From Simmondsia chinensis (lineage: Eukaryota > Streptophyta > Magnoliopsida > Caryophyllales > Simmondsiaceae): DNA of 64,000 nucleotides. The translations under genes were made by a program, and so were the position numbers. The notes under the pieces were generated by a model, which was not told where the DNA came from, did no database searches, and saw only the letters and a program-made list of their open reading frames with translations. This document shows positions 44,838 to 56,285 of the stretch, in pieces; the stretch's first letter is position 1, and each line of letters begins with the position of its first letter. The stretch is from contig JAGTTD010000007.1 in NCBI GenBank assembly GCA_018398585.1, positions 35,740,911 to 35,804,910 on the forward strand, written 5' to 3'.

Positions 44838-47231
44838 TCAAGGATTAAAGAGGGAAAACTGCCTGCGTAGGAAGGCCCAATCTTCCCATGTCTCCTCTGC
44901 CAAGTTTTTCCATTTGATCAGCACCTGTGCAACTCTCTTCTTGTCTCTTGTCACGGTGCGGTGTTGGAGCACCTCTAGAGGCATGACTTCAGGATCCCCG
45001 TCTGAGTCACATTGTGGAAGCTCGCTACTGCTTTGAACCCGTTGCCCAATCTTCCTTTTGAGCCTAGATACGTGGAAAACTGGGTGAATTTTGGCCCCTT
45101 CCGGTAGGTCTAGTTTGTAAGCAATAGACCCAATCTTGGCTAAGATTGGATAAGGACCGTAGTAGCGAGCTGCCAGTTTCAAGTTCCTTTTTAAGGCCAC
45201 GGATGTCTGACGGTAAGGCTGCAGCTTGAGGTAGACTAAGTCCCCTACTTCAAAAGTGCACTCGGTCCTTTTCAGATCTGCCATCTGCTTATAACGATGC
45301 CGGGCTGCCTTCAGATTTTCCTTAAGAATGTTGATCATATGACCCCGTTCTGTGACAAAGTCCTCCACATCAGGAGAAGTAGAGTGACAGGGAACATCCC
45401 AAGCTAGGAGGCGTGGTTCATAACCATACAGGGCCTTGAATGGCGAGGTCTTCAGCGAGGAGTGATAGTTGATGTTATACCAAAATTCCGCTAAAGGCAT
45501 CCATTGGGCCCATAGCTTGGGCTTGAGGAGGGCCATGGCACGGAGATAATTTTCTAGGCACTGATTGACTCTCTCGGTCTGCCCATCAGATTGGGGGTGA
45601 TAAGAGCTGCTCATGAGTAAATTCACCCCAGCAAGATGCATAAGTTCCTTCCAGAATAGACTTAGAAAGGAGGAATCCCTATCTGAGACTATGTCCTTTG
45701 GCAACCCGTGCAAACGGTATACGTGATCCAGGAAGAGTTCAGCCACTCTTGCTGCTGTATAAGGATGTGCCAAGGTCAAAAAATGGGCATACTTGGTGAA
45801 GCGGTCCACCACAACCAAGATCACGTCCTTTCTTTGAGACCGAGGCAGGCCTTCAATGAAATCCAGGCTGATGCTGGACCAGGCCTGGTCTGGAACCGAC
45901 AGGGGCTGGAGTAGGCCTGGGTAGGGCACATGTTCCCCTTTTGTACGTTGGCATATGTCACAGCTGCGCACCCATTCCTTGACATTGTCTCTGAGCTTTG
46001 GCCAGTAAAACATGCTCTTGACTCTCATCAATGTGCCTGTTTCTCCTGCATGTCCTCCAACTGGTGAATCATGGAGGGCAAGCAAGACTTTGTCTCTTAC
46101 GGATGCACTTTCACCCACATAGATGCGTCCCTTGTAACGGATGATCCCCTTTTCAAGGGAGAACGGAGGTTGGCCCTTAGGGTCAAGGGTCAGTTGAGCA
46201 AGGAGCTGGGAAGCTTGGACGTCATCTATATAACTATTGCTAACCTCCCTCACCCAAGTTGGGGTGACAAGGGTCAGCTGGGCCAGCGTGCCCTGGTCCG
46301 GTCCTTCACTGCGCCTTGACAAGGCATCTGCGGCACGGTTCTCGGCCCCTTTACGGTACTGAATGCCATAGCTGAGGCCCATAAGCTTGGAGACTCCCTT
46401 TTGTTGAAGTCTGGTGCTGATGCGCTGGTCCAAGAGGTGGCGCAAGCTGGAGTGGTCTGTCTTGATGATGAAATGGCTGTCGAGGAGGTAATGCCTCCAT
46501 TTTTGGACAGCCATGAGCTCCTTCTCATAAACAGATAGGCCTAAGTGGCGCGGACTGAGGGCCTGGCTAAGATAAGCCAAGGGCCTCCCTTTTTGAGTCA
46601 AGACGGCCCCAATGCCAACGTCACAAGCGTCTGTTTCCAGGACAAAAGGCTCGCTGAAGTCAGGCAGGGCCAGCACGGGTGCTGTCATCATGGCGACTTT
46701 AAGGGACTCAAAGGCTTCCTGAGCGGTCACGTTCCAAAGGAAGGATCCTTTCTTGAGGAGGCTTGTAAAGGGTTTGCTCAACGTTCCATAACCCTTGATG
46801 AACTTACGGTAATATCTGGTGAGGCCAAGGAACCCACGGAGGCTTTTGACGCTTGTAGGTACGGGCCAATCTCTCATGGCTTCAACCTTGGCCATGTTAG
46901 TGGCCACCCCCTCTTGTGAGATAATATGGCCCAAGTACTCAACATGGTCTTGTCTGAACGTGCATTTGCTGTGTTTAGCGTACAGCTTATGGGCACGGAG
47001 TGTGTCCAAGACCAATGCTAAGTGTTGTAAGTGTGTGCCCATCCCCGGGTTGTAAATCAAAATGTCATCAAAGAAGAACAAGACGAACTTCCTCAAGAAT
47101 GGGGCAAAAACCTCATTCATTAGTGCTTGGAATGTGGCAGGGGCGTTGGTCAGACCAAAGGGCATGACCCGGAACTCATAGTGTCCCTGGTGCGTACGGA
47201 AGGCTCTTTTGTGGCGGTCCTCATTTATGAC
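44838..47231 (-). pseudogene. Element C pol: RT, RNase H, integrase, chromodomain
   Basis: Same frame as the upstream parts. RT continues with VMPFGLTNAPATFQALMNEV (47168) and the catalytic FFFDDILIYN. RNase H has FVLETDACDVGIGAVLTQKG and KGAENRAADALSRR. The integrase has an HHCC zinc domain (HDSPVGGHAGETGTLMRVKS; CDICQRTKG), a core with SLDFIEGLPRS, IVSDRDSSFLS and HPQSDGQTERVNQCLENYL, and a GPYPILAKIGSIAYKLDLPE C-terminal domain. The last 45 residues (VAQVLIKWKNLAEETWEDWA) are chromodomain-like, thought to guide insertion to heterochromatin. No frameshift is seen over 2.4 kb; it is separated from the rest only by a TGA at 47232-47234. Confidence 0.93.
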
Positions 47232-48557
47232 TCAAATCTGATGATAACCGGCCCGGAGGTCTATTTTTGAGAAAACTGCTGACCCTTGGAGTTCGTCCAA
47301 GAGATCATCAATGATCGGAATGGGGAACTTGTCTTTGACAGTAATCTGGTTGAGCTGGCGGTAATCAACGCAGAATCGGTAGGTGCCATCCTTCTTTTTG
47401 ACTAAGAGGACGGGTGAAGCGAACGGACTTCTACTTGGCTGTATGATGGAAGTTGTGAGCATCTCTTTAACTTGCTTCTCGATCTCATCCTTTTGGTGAT
47501 GAGGATACTGGTAGGGCCTGATGTTAATAGGTTTGGCCCCTAGTATGGTAGGAATGTTGTGGTCATGAGTGCGAGGTGGAGGCATCCCCTTTGGGATGTC
47601 AAACACATCTTCATATTGGTTCAACAGATGTGCTAAGTCAGGCTGTAACTTAGCTTCAGGCATTTCCACTACTCCGGTGGCCATGAAGAGATGGCCTATC
47701 ACGTAGCTGGCCCGTTTCTTCAAGAACCGTGTAATGCCACGCTCGGATATGGAATGTAATGTTGCTTGCTCAGCCATGCCTTGCATCCGGACCGTCTTCC
47801 CCTCCTTGCAGCAAGAGAAGTGGAGGTTGGTGAAGTCAATGGTTACCGGGCCATATTGTTGTAACCAATCCACTCCCAAAACCATGTCACTCCCACGTAG
47901 CTCAAGAACCCGTAGGTCGTCAGTAAAGGTAGTGCCCTGAACTTTCCATTTGACACCCGTGCATTTCTGATAGCTCATGAGGCTCTCCCCATTAGCTACG
48001 GTGACTGTCATGACAAGCGTTGGCACGGTCTCCAGCTTAAGTTCACGGACCACAGCAGCGTCTAGAAAGCTATTGGTGCTTCCACTATCAACAAGGACAG
48101 TAATGGTCCTCTTCTTGATGGACCCACTCAAGCGCATGGTATTATGAGTTATGTGCCCAGAGAGGGCGTTAAGGGAGATTTCCATCACCCCTGTGTCGTC
48201 TTCTTGAGCCTCCTCTTCTTCTTGCACCTCTTCTTCTTCTTCTTGCTCTTCCTCAACCTCCTCTTGCCCCTCCATACTTTGGAGCTGTTTGGACTTACAA
48301 ATGTGTCCAGGAAAGTATCGCTCTCGGCACTTGTAACATTGTCCAGGTTCTCGCCTTGGAGCACTGGAGCCAGTGGAAGGTGCCGGACCTGACCGTGCCC
48401 TATTGGGCCTTGTCACGGACCTGTACGAGGACGCTGGGCCCTGGAAAGACACAGAAAGTCCCGTGCGTGCACTGGACACTGTCTGGACATGGAATCCAGG
48501 CCTGGTGACACCCGTTCCAGTCCCTCTGGTGCCACGGATCTCAGCGATAGCCACGTC
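47232..48557 (-). pseudogene. Element C zinc knuckle, protease and N-terminal RT
   Basis: Begins after the gag stop. A CCHC-like knuckle [17 protein letters not shown] lies near residue 73, then a run of acidic residues ([16 protein letters not shown]), protease with [13 protein letters not shown] (active site D-S-G) and [19 protein letters not shown], then RT with [20 protein letters not shown] and [14 protein letters not shown]. It ends in TGA where the family has Arg (CGA to TGA by C-to-T), after which the same frame goes on. Confidence 0.92.
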
Positions 48558-49448
48558 TTAAAGCTTGGCTTGTTCAAATGCCAAACTTAAGTCCTTTGGC
48601 CTGGCTGCTTTGACTGGATCTCTGAGGACCGGCTTGAGGCCGCTTATAAAACTGGAAACGAAGTAATCTTCCGTTAAGTTGGGATGATAAATCAACATCC
48701 AACTCTTGAGTTCTTCAAAACGTATGATATAGTCCTCCACCGTGTTGATTTGAACAATCTTGCTGAATTCCTCCACAATATCATGAAGGGAATGATCTCC
48801 GAATCTCTTGCAAAGCTCGTCCACGAAGAACTGCCACGTAATTACTGGATTCTTGAGCTCTAAGGCCTGGTACCAAGCCTCCCCATGATCGGACAGGTGA
48901 TTTGAGGCGAACTCCACCCACTCCTCCGATGGTACCTGATACCAACGGTAGTACTTAAGCAACCTCCTGATCCATCCTCTTGGATTAGATCCATCAAAGC
49001 GGGGCGGATCAAGTTTGGCAGTGTGGTGTGAGCTCCAGGTGCGGTGACTTCCGTTGTTCCCATTATTTTCTCCTTCATCACCAATACGTGAGGGAGCTTG
49101 CTCATGTCTGATCACCGATGGTGATGGCGGTGGAGGAATCAAGCCACTTCCTCCAATTGGAACATAATTTCCGGACCCTCCAGCGGTAGCATGAGCTGTT
49201 GCAGTCGGTAATGTGACTTCCGGTCGTTTTTCTTGGCTAATTGCGAATCTCTGTATTGTAGTGTTCAAGGTCTCCATTGTGATCCTTAGATTCTGGGTAA
49301 CTTGAGCTTGAGAAACTATGGAGGTTTTGAGATCGTTGCTAATTTGAATTTGATTTTCAGAAATTCGTTCCAGCTTCTCTAAGCGTCGTTCAACCGATTC
49401 AAATCTTTGTTGAACTTGCGAATCAATCGTTTCCTCCGATGTAGACAT
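48558..49448 (-). pseudogene. Element C gag (capsid)
   Basis: 296 codons from MSTSEETIDSQVQQRFESVE to FEQAKL. An N-terminal coiled coil (RRLEKLERISENQIQISNDL) is followed by a flexible Gly/Pro part, then the retrotransposon-gag domain (KLDPPRFDGSNPRGWIRRLL; YYRWYQVPSEEWVEFASNHL; GEAWYQALELKNPVITWQFF; KRFGDHSLHDIVEEFSKIVQ). It closes with TAA, most simply from CAA (Gln) by C-to-T; the frame then continues into the zinc knuckle, so gag-pol was one ORF of about 1,537 codons. Confidence 0.92.
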
Positions 49449-49499
49449 TGTTGCAGCGGATCGTGTGCTTCTTGTAATGGCCAGTTTGATGATCGGAAG

Positions 49500-49515
49500 A
49501 TGGCTCTGATACCAC
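49500..49515 (-). promoter_or_regulatory. Primer binding site of element C
   Basis: Minus strand TGGTATCAGAGCCA, two bases after the 5' LTR, initiator tRNA-Met type. Confidence 0.9.
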
Positions 49516-49517
49516 CT

Positions 49518-50117
49518 TGTTACGATCTTGGATGCGTGACTTAAGATTCAAGGATCGGGGTGATCCAAGAATTTGGTTGATAAGGAGTTTAGAGTTAAGA
49601 TGAGAGAAAGAAGGTGAAATTTAGATAAGAAGTAGAGAGAATTAAAGACGGGAAAGAGAAGTGTTCATTTCATATTTGTTTGGATACCAATTACAAGTAT
49701 ATGTCTCCCTATTTAAGCTACTTACAACAATTCAAATGAATTAGGCGGGAAATAACCGCCATAAGTAAAAAGGCGGGAAGGGGAAGGGAGGAGAGTGTTG
49801 CTTGTAACCGCTTCTTGATGTTCTAGATTCTTCTAATACATTTCCTTTATTTTAATTGGCTGATTAATTGAATTAATACCCAATTTATATTTATTAATAC
49901 CGGGTGTTAGTTCAATTAAGAATGGGCCATTACAAGTACTAACGGGCCGGGCCTAAGGCAGTGTCATGACATCCTCAGGCAGCGAACCGGGCTGAGCCTT
50001 GACAAACCTCTGGCAGCGAACCGGGTTGAGCCTTGACAGTCCGCTGGGCCGGACCTTAACAAACCTCTGGCGCGAACTTGAGCGGACCCAGACACGAGCT
50101 GGGGCAGACCCGTGACA
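49518..50117 (-). repeat. 5' LTR of element C
   Basis: 600 bp, pair of 44209-44808. Its terminus has decayed from TGTCACG to TGTTACG. Confidence 0.95.
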
Positions 50118-50122
50118 TCATT

Positions 50123-50465
50123 ATTCACTACTCATTATTCGCTACTGTCTCAGCGTGTCATCTGCTATTCACTACTTGTTATTTGCTATTAGTTGACACT
50201 GCTTGGTACTTTCTATTTGTTGCCTGGCCATGGTATTTGAATTATGACATGGGGCCTTTATCGATGTTACTCTTAATAAGGATGCTTTTTAACTACAGCG
50301 GAATGATTGTCAGGGCAAGCCTCTTTATGGCGTAAATGCTAGGAAATCTTCTTGATACCACCCTCCCACGTAGTGCAGAAGGCAAACCTAAGCTTCCACA
50401 TGCTCTAGTTATTCTTAAGAAGACGTTAGGCAAGCAATCGAGTAGAATAGTATCCGTTTCAAGTT
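50123..50465 (+). mobile_element. Element Y body between C and S
   Basis: Starts with the CACTACTCATTATTCGCTAC repeats seen left of C, then unique sequence to 50465. No frame with recognisable domain. Confidence 0.5.
50461..50465. other. TSD of solo LTR S (AAGTT)
   Basis: Repeated at 53717-53721 right after ...CCCGAAACA. Confidence 0.85.
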
Positions 50466-50679
50466 TGTTGAGACCAAAAATCGCACCCCAAAAAAACGAC
50501 ACGTGGCCCCCGAAAAAGGGATGACAAGCGGTCCTCCGGGAACCATGATGCCGGGTTGATGCATGGCACCAAGGCACCGAGAACATCATGCCCCGAGAAG
50601 CCATCTTCCCGAAGTCCGCCAAGCAACGACTCCTACACTGCACTACAACTCGGGTAAACAAAGACCCAAGGCCTAGAAC

Positions 50680-51600
50680 TCGGAACAGTGCCTTTTTCGA
50701 GAGTTCTAGGCATATCCCTTGTCAAACAGTGCCTTTTTCTGAGGACTCCAGACATGGCCCTTGCCGAGAAATGCCCTTTCCGAAGGCTCTGGAAATATCC
50801 CTTGTCGAGCAGTGCCTTTTTCGAGGTTTCCAGGCATGTCCCTTGTCGAACAATACCTTTTTCGAGGGTTCCAGCCATATCCCTTGTCGAACAATGCCTT
50901 TTCCAAGGGTTCCGGACATGTCTTGTGCCGAACAGTGCCTTTTCTGAGGGTTCAGGACATGTCCCATGCCGAACAGTGCCTTTTTCGAGGGTTCTAGACA
51001 TGTCCCATGATGAACAGCACCTTTTCCGAGGGTTCCGGACATGTCCCATGCCAAACAGTGCCTTTTCCGAGGGTTCTAGGCATATCCTTGTCGAACAGTT
51101 CCTTTTTCGAGGGTTCCAGACATGTCCCCTGTCGAACAGCACCTTTTTCGAGGGTTCTGGACATGTCCCATGCCGAACAGTGCCTTTTCTGAGGGTTCCG
51201 GACATGTCCCATGCCGAACAGTGCCTTTTTCGAGGGTTTCGGGCATATCCCTTGTCGAATAGTGCCTTCTTCGAGTGTTCCGGAAATGTCCCGTGCCAAA
51301 CAATGCCTTTTCCGAGGGTTTCGGACATGTCCCATGCCGAACAGTGCCTCTTTCGAGGGTTCCGGACATGTCCCATATCTTTTCCGAGGCTTCCGGACAT
51401 GTCCCATGCCGAACAGTGCCTTTTCCGAGGGCTCCGGACATGGCCCTTGCAGAGAAATGCCATTTCTGAAGGCTTCGGACATGTCCCTTGCCGAGGAGTG
51501 CCCTTTCCGAAGGCTCCGGACATGGCCCTTGCCGAGGAGTGCCCTTTCCGAAGGCTCCGGACATGGCCCTTGCCGAGGAGTGTCCTTTCCAAAGGCTATG
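50680..51600 (+). repeat. 41-bp minisatellite of S, about 22 copies
   Basis: Unit: GAACAGTGCCTTTTCCGAGG then GTTCCGGACATGTCCCATGCC, with variants. Because 41 is not a multiple of 3 and the unit lacks stops, long accidental frames appear on both strands (for example 50688-51623 plus and 50633-51592 minus). These are not genes. Confidence 0.9.
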
Positions 51601-53345
51601 GACATCTCACCGAACACGCATAAAGGCTCCAGATACCGCTCAAGACACATCTTCGGACACGATTTCCTCTGGACATCTCATCGGACACGCCTCAAGGCTC
51701 TGGATACCGCTCCAGACATATCTTCGGCCACGGTTTCCTCCAGACACCTCAACAGACATGACAGCGAAGGCTACGGATGCAGCTCCGAACACATCTTGGG
51801 CCACGGTTTCCTCCGGACATCTCACTAGACACTCCTAAAGGCTCCGGATACAGCTTCGGACACATCTTCGGCCACGGTTTCCTCCGGACATCTCACCGGA
51901 CATGCCTAAAGGCTCCGGATACCGCTCCGGTCACATCTTCGGCCATGGTTTCCTCCGTACACCTCAACGAACATGACGGCTAAGGCTCTGGATACAGCTC
52001 CGGACACATCTTCGACCACGGTTTCCTCCGGACATCTCACCGGACACGCCGAAAGGCTTCGGATACCGCTCCGGACACATCTTCGGCCATGGTTTCTTCC
52101 GGACATCTCACCGGACACGCCTAAAGGCTCCGGATATAGCTCCGGACACATCTTCAGCCACGGTTTCCTCCGGACACCCCTAAAGGCACCGGATGCAGCT
52201 CCGAACACATCTTCGGCTACGGTTTCCTCTGGACACCTCAACGGACCTGACGGCGAAGGCTCCTGATACAGCTTCGGACACATCTTCAGCCACGGTTTCC
52301 TCTGGACATCTCACCAGACATGCCCAAAGGCTTTGGATATAACTCTGGACACATCTTCGCCACGGTTCCCTCCGGGCATCTCACCGGACAATCCTAAAGG
52401 CTCCGGATACCGTCCGTACATCTCAACGAACACGACAGCGAAGGCTCCGGATACAGCTCCGGACACATCTTCGGCTACGGTTTCCTTCGGCACCTCACCG
52501 AACACGCCTAAAGGCTCCAGATACAGCCCCGGACAAATCTTTGGCCACGGTTCTCACCGGACAAGCCTAAAGGCTCCGAATATAGCTTTGGATGCATCTT
52601 TGGCCATGGTTTCCTCCGAACATCTCACCCGACACTCATAAAGGCTTCGGATACAGCTCCGGACACATCTTCGGCCACGGTTTCATCCAGACATCTCAAC
52701 GGACATGCCTAAAGGCTCCGGATACAGCTCTAGACACATCTTAGGCCACGGTTCCCTCCGGACATCTCACTAGACACGCCTAAAGCTCCGGATACAGCTC
52801 CGAACACATCTTCGGACACTGTTTCCTCCGGACATCTCACCGGACAAGCCTAAAGGCCCCGGATACCGCTTCGGACACATCTTCGGCCACTATTTCCTAT
52901 GGACACCTCCACAGACATGACGGCAAAGGCTCCGGATTCAGCTCCGGAAGCATCTTCGGCCATGGTTCCCTCCGGACATCTCACCGGACACGCCTCAAGG
53001 CTCCGGACACATCTTCGGCCACTGTTTTCTCCGGACATCTTATCGGACACGCCTAAAGGCTCCGGACACATCTTCGGCCACGGTTCCCTCCAGACATCTC
53101 ACCGGACATGCCCAAAGGCTCCGGATACCGCTCCGAACACATCTTGGAGGGCCGTTTCCTCCGGACATCTCACCGGACACGCCTAAAGGCTCCGGATATA
53201 GCTCTGGACACATCTTCGGCCACGGTTTCCTCCGAACACCACAACGGACATGACGACAAAGGTTCCGGATATAGCTCCGGATGCATCTTCGGCCACGGTT
53301 CCCTACGGACACCTCACTGGACACGCCTAAAGGCTCCGAATACAA
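51600..53345 (+). repeat. 71-bp minisatellite of S, about 24 copies
   Basis: Unit: CACATCTTCGGCCACGGTTT, CCTCCGGACATCTCACCGGA, CACGCCTAAAGGCTCCGGAT and ACAGCTCCGGA, with some units carrying CTCAACGGACATGACGGCGA in the middle. Rich in TCCGGA palindromes. It shares the 'CCGGACAT' core with the adjacent 41-bp array. Confidence 0.9.
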
Positions 53346-53420
53346 CCCCGGACTCTGCCGGACCTCCGCGGACCCACCGAACACCTCTCCGGAAGCCCGT
53401 TCTCCGTAGCCTAGTTTTTA

Positions 53421-53430
53421 TATAAATAGG
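53421..53430 (+). promoter_or_regulatory. TATA box of solo LTR S
   Basis: TATAAATAGG, directly 3' of the 71-bp array; the likely retroelement promoter core. Confidence 0.65.
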
Positions 53431-53721
53431 GGCCAAACCACCCCCCCCCCCCCAATTTGCCATCATCCAAACCAACACCACGCCTCTTTCTACTCATACA
53501 CCCATACTTGCTTCCTTACCCTCGATTGCCCTCTCGACCCTTTCCTCCGGGACTCGGCCAAGGAACCCCGTGAGTAGCGGGACCCCCTTTCCTTTTCTTT
53601 TATTTTCTTGTATTCAATCAAAAATCTCTGTAATAAATAATAATAATCAAATAAAGATAAAAGGGTCTGTATTATTGTCTTCCATTAAAGAACCCCCGTT
53701 ACTGTTACCCGAAACAAAGTT

Positions 53722-55652
53722 AAATGTTTGTTAACAAAAAAAGGAATTAGTCGATATACATTTGATCAATTTTCGAATTAGGAAGCAAAAAGGGAGACTA
53801 ATTCCTTACTACTGGCCACTAAAACATCTAAAAGCTTATCCAAAGATGACACTTCAGTCTTCGTCATCACCTCGCGAAGTTAAGCCATGCTCCCCTTCGT
53901 TCTCAATTTCCTTGGTCACCTCCTCAGGTGCCTTTTGAAGCAAGGCTGCATCAATTAGGGGGGGCTAGGTTTTGCACTTTTTCCCGGAACTTAATAATGC
54001 CTTCTCTAACCTAGCTTAATAAAGTTAACACTTTGAGTCAAAAAATCTGTGCTTGAATGATATCTCTCAACTGCCTTCCCCTGCTCTAGAAAGCTGTGTT
54101 GGTAGGTTGGCGAGATATTCCTCGAGCTTGCTCTCTGACTCCTAACCATTGCGTTCCCTCTCAAGTGAAATTGCCTCTAGCTCCGAAACCCCAACTTATC
54201 CTGCCAACCTTAGACTTTAACTACTCCACAACTTGGGATAAGCACACCTCTAATTCTTGGGACCTCTTAAATGCGATTGAACAAGAGGCGTGCTCATCCT
54301 GGATGCGGCACAGTTGCGCCTCTTTGTCAAAGGATGCTGCCAATATAGATTCAATGGTTCCTAACCCTACCAGTAAAATACTTAGAAAATAAAGCATGCA
54401 GGGAATTTAATGGTAGTGAGAATTTTGATCTTACTTATGAGATGCAAGCAGCCACCATAGTTGAGGAAGCGGCACCTATGCGCTCCAAGTCTCTCAGTGG
54501 TATAAGTCCCTTCAAAAAATCAAAAAGATGCTTAAAGTCACCACCAATCCTTGAAGAAACGAGAAGCCAATAATCCCTTACACCTTCCCTAGGCCCCCGT
54601 TCGCTATGTGCCCCAGTGACAAGAACTCAGTCAAGAGTTCTGGAAGGCGGGACCTACGTAGCTAAAGTTAGAGGGTTACTACTTCCCACCTCCTTCAATT
54701 CGGTTTCATAGCGTATTCTTGCCTGGCGAAGGGACTCGTAACTCAGCAGGTACCTTATGAGGAGGCCTCTTAATAATGGTGGATGAAGACAACCAAGACG
54801 GCTTTCACAGTGTCTTAATATTTTTTCCAAGTGGATGCCTCCTTTTCCCTATTTTACCAGTAGGCAATGGTGGAAGTGCCCTTATTTCAAGCTTGAAGCT
54901 CTTTTGTTGGCAAAGGAGAACAACGCGGGTCATTTGGCGAGTAACCTAGGAAAATATAGTGTGAGTCTCTTGGCGTACAAACTAAATGAGAGCATGACAA
55001 TCAGGAGAGAAGCATACTTGGGAACTGCTTGCCGCTGATCCCAGCCTTAGCGGGCACTATCTCTTGCTCCAGTAACTCCGACATTGGAAAAAACTTGTCT
55101 CCCTCAAACTTTCCGGTAAAGTATTTGTACACTACACGCTTATCCTTAGTTATGCTCTCTAACTTTTGTTGAGTCAGCTTATTAACAACCCTCCAACTCG
55201 TAGGATAATAGGGGCAAGTTGACGGCTTAACCCAAATAAACTTGTTCATCCAATTCTTCAAGTTCAAGGGTTTGATCTTCACAAAGTTGGACCCACCCCT
55301 ACTCTCGAATGAAGTACCACTTTTAAATTGCTTTGCTTTAAACAAAATGTCAAATGCCCAAATATGTTCCTATATGCATTTGGCGTATTCTAGTAAGGGC
55401 ATAGGCTATATAGAAGTAAAATTTTCGAAACAAAAAGTGGAATTGGGAATCGTAGACCTGTATCAAGAGCGTTTACGGTAATCGGGAAGAAACCTTTCAA
55501 TGGAAAAGTGGGCATTCGTCCTCTTTAGGGTTGCGAATATTATAGACATAGGGGAAGTAATAAATCGCACATAGCATTACCATCCCTTGCTCACCCTCGG
55601 TTTGAGAAATGAAGGCACGAGGCGGTTGAGCATTGAATGCTTCTGGGATTTC
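53722..55652 (-). pseudogene. Element Y antisense gene, third copy of the spliced Transposase_28-like gene
   Basis: Minus strand, strongly decayed. From 55650 it reads AFNAQPPRAFISQ and YYFPYVYNI, then in another frame TGLRFPIP, LYSLCP, NAYRNIFG, equivalent to exon 2 of T and Z. 55345-55001 is open: KSGTSFESRGGSNFVKIKPL, NLKNWMNKFIWVKPSTCPYY, matching GVVTFEGKAGVKFVENNPSK, LNFWQNKFVWVRP of T. Coiled-coil remnants follow at 54350-53850. A GTAAG donor near 54440 sits where intron 3 starts in T and Z. The opposite orientation to Y gag repeats the layout of T. Confidence 0.65.
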
Positions 55653-55657
55653 CTCAG
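55653..55657. other. Presumed left TSD of element Z (CTCAG)
   Basis: The five bases before the LTR of Z. The partner lies outside the window, so it cannot be confirmed. Confidence 0.4.
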
Positions 55658-56079
55658 TGTTTCGGGGTTTTTTGGCGGGGTTCTTTAAGGGAGAATTAGG
55701 CTCAAGTTCCTTGCCTTTTTGTGTTGCAATTCCTTTTATATTTATAGTAGTTGGGAGGGGGGCCTATTGGTGTTAAGTGGGGAAGAATGCTATTTAGGCG
55801 TAGAGGTGGAGGAGTACCGCTTGGGTGTAGGAATACTGCTAGGGTGCAGGAGTGCTGCTTAGGTGCAGGAGTACCGCTTGGGTGCAGGAGTACCGCCTAA
55901 GTGTAGGAGTACCTCCCAGATGTAGGAGGAGGTTCTTAGGAGAGTTATTGTTGTGTTTTTGTTTAAGCGTCACTTGGATGTGGTGGCAGTAAATGCTTAC
56001 AGTAAATGTTGACCGGGATATGTTTATGCTGCTTCAGCGGGGGAGGCGGTTTTCTTAGTATTTGGTGCCTCTCTTCACA
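55658..56079 (-). repeat. 3' LTR of element Z
   Basis: Inverse of the T LTR: TGTTTCGGGGTTTTTTGG at the left, CTTCACA at the right, with roughly 20-bp GGTGCAGGAGTACCGCTTGG units at 55810-55925. Confidence 0.87.
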
Positions 56080-56098
56080 GTTAGCCCCCCACTTTGGG
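56080..56098 (-). promoter_or_regulatory. Polypurine tract of element Z
   Basis: GTTAGCCCCCCACTTTGGGG, the exact inverse of the tract of T. Confidence 0.75.
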
Positions 56099-56285
56099 GT
56101 AAAAAGGTGCTTTTTACCCTCAAAGTGTTATGTTATAAATATCCTAGATGTTGGGTTAGTGTCCTCCAAGGGTTTTGGGCTTAAAAGTGTATTTAGGGTG
56201 GTTAGTTTTTCTTAAGTGTCTAAGTTGATTATATTTTACTAAACTTTGTTCTTTCTCTGCTCATTTTTTCTCCCCCTTTTTTTAT

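Larger units (their letters stand above)
44209..50117 (-). mobile_element. Element C: recent chromovirus-clade Ty3/gypsy, 5.9 kb
   Basis: Two 600-bp LTRs (44209-44808, 49518-50117), perfect TSD TCATT, primer site, polypurine tract and a full-length single-frame gag-pol with chromodomain-like C-terminus. By-eye LTR comparison gives 12 differences in 600, 11 of them transitions, so it is the youngest dated insertion in the window. The only coding damage is two stop codons. Confidence 0.95.
50466..53716 (+). mobile_element. Element S: 3.25-kb solo LTR with two tandem arrays
   Basis: Begins TGTTGAGACC, ends CCCGAAACA and is flanked by AAGTT on both sides. U3 is almost entirely two minisatellites (50680-51600 and 51600-53345). 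They are followed by a TATA box (TATAAATAGG at 53421), a C-run (53440-53453), a pyrimidine-rich leader and AATAAA signals near 53632 and 53649. This order (U3, TATA, poly(A) signal, CA end) and the TSD identify an LTR. No internal region or second LTR remains. Confidence 0.8.

Noticed and set aside
46071..46919. Plus-strand ORFs over element C
   Set aside because: Shadows of the intact minus-strand pol frame, which has clear RT, RNase H and integrase motifs.
50633..51650. Long ORFs on both strands (up to about 319 codons) rich in GFRTCP or HGTCPEPS motifs
   Set aside because: They are translations of the 41-bp minisatellite of solo LTR S. The unit has no stop codons and is not a multiple of 3, so open frames arise in several frames on both strands.
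51488..53425. ORFs with repeated SGHLTGHA or SSATVSSGHL motifs
   Set aside because: Translation of the 71-bp minisatellite; no start context, domain or codon signal.
53440..53453. C-run as an unusual regulatory element
   Set aside because: Homopolymer runs are error-prone in assemblies; no supporting motif besides the nearby TATA box.
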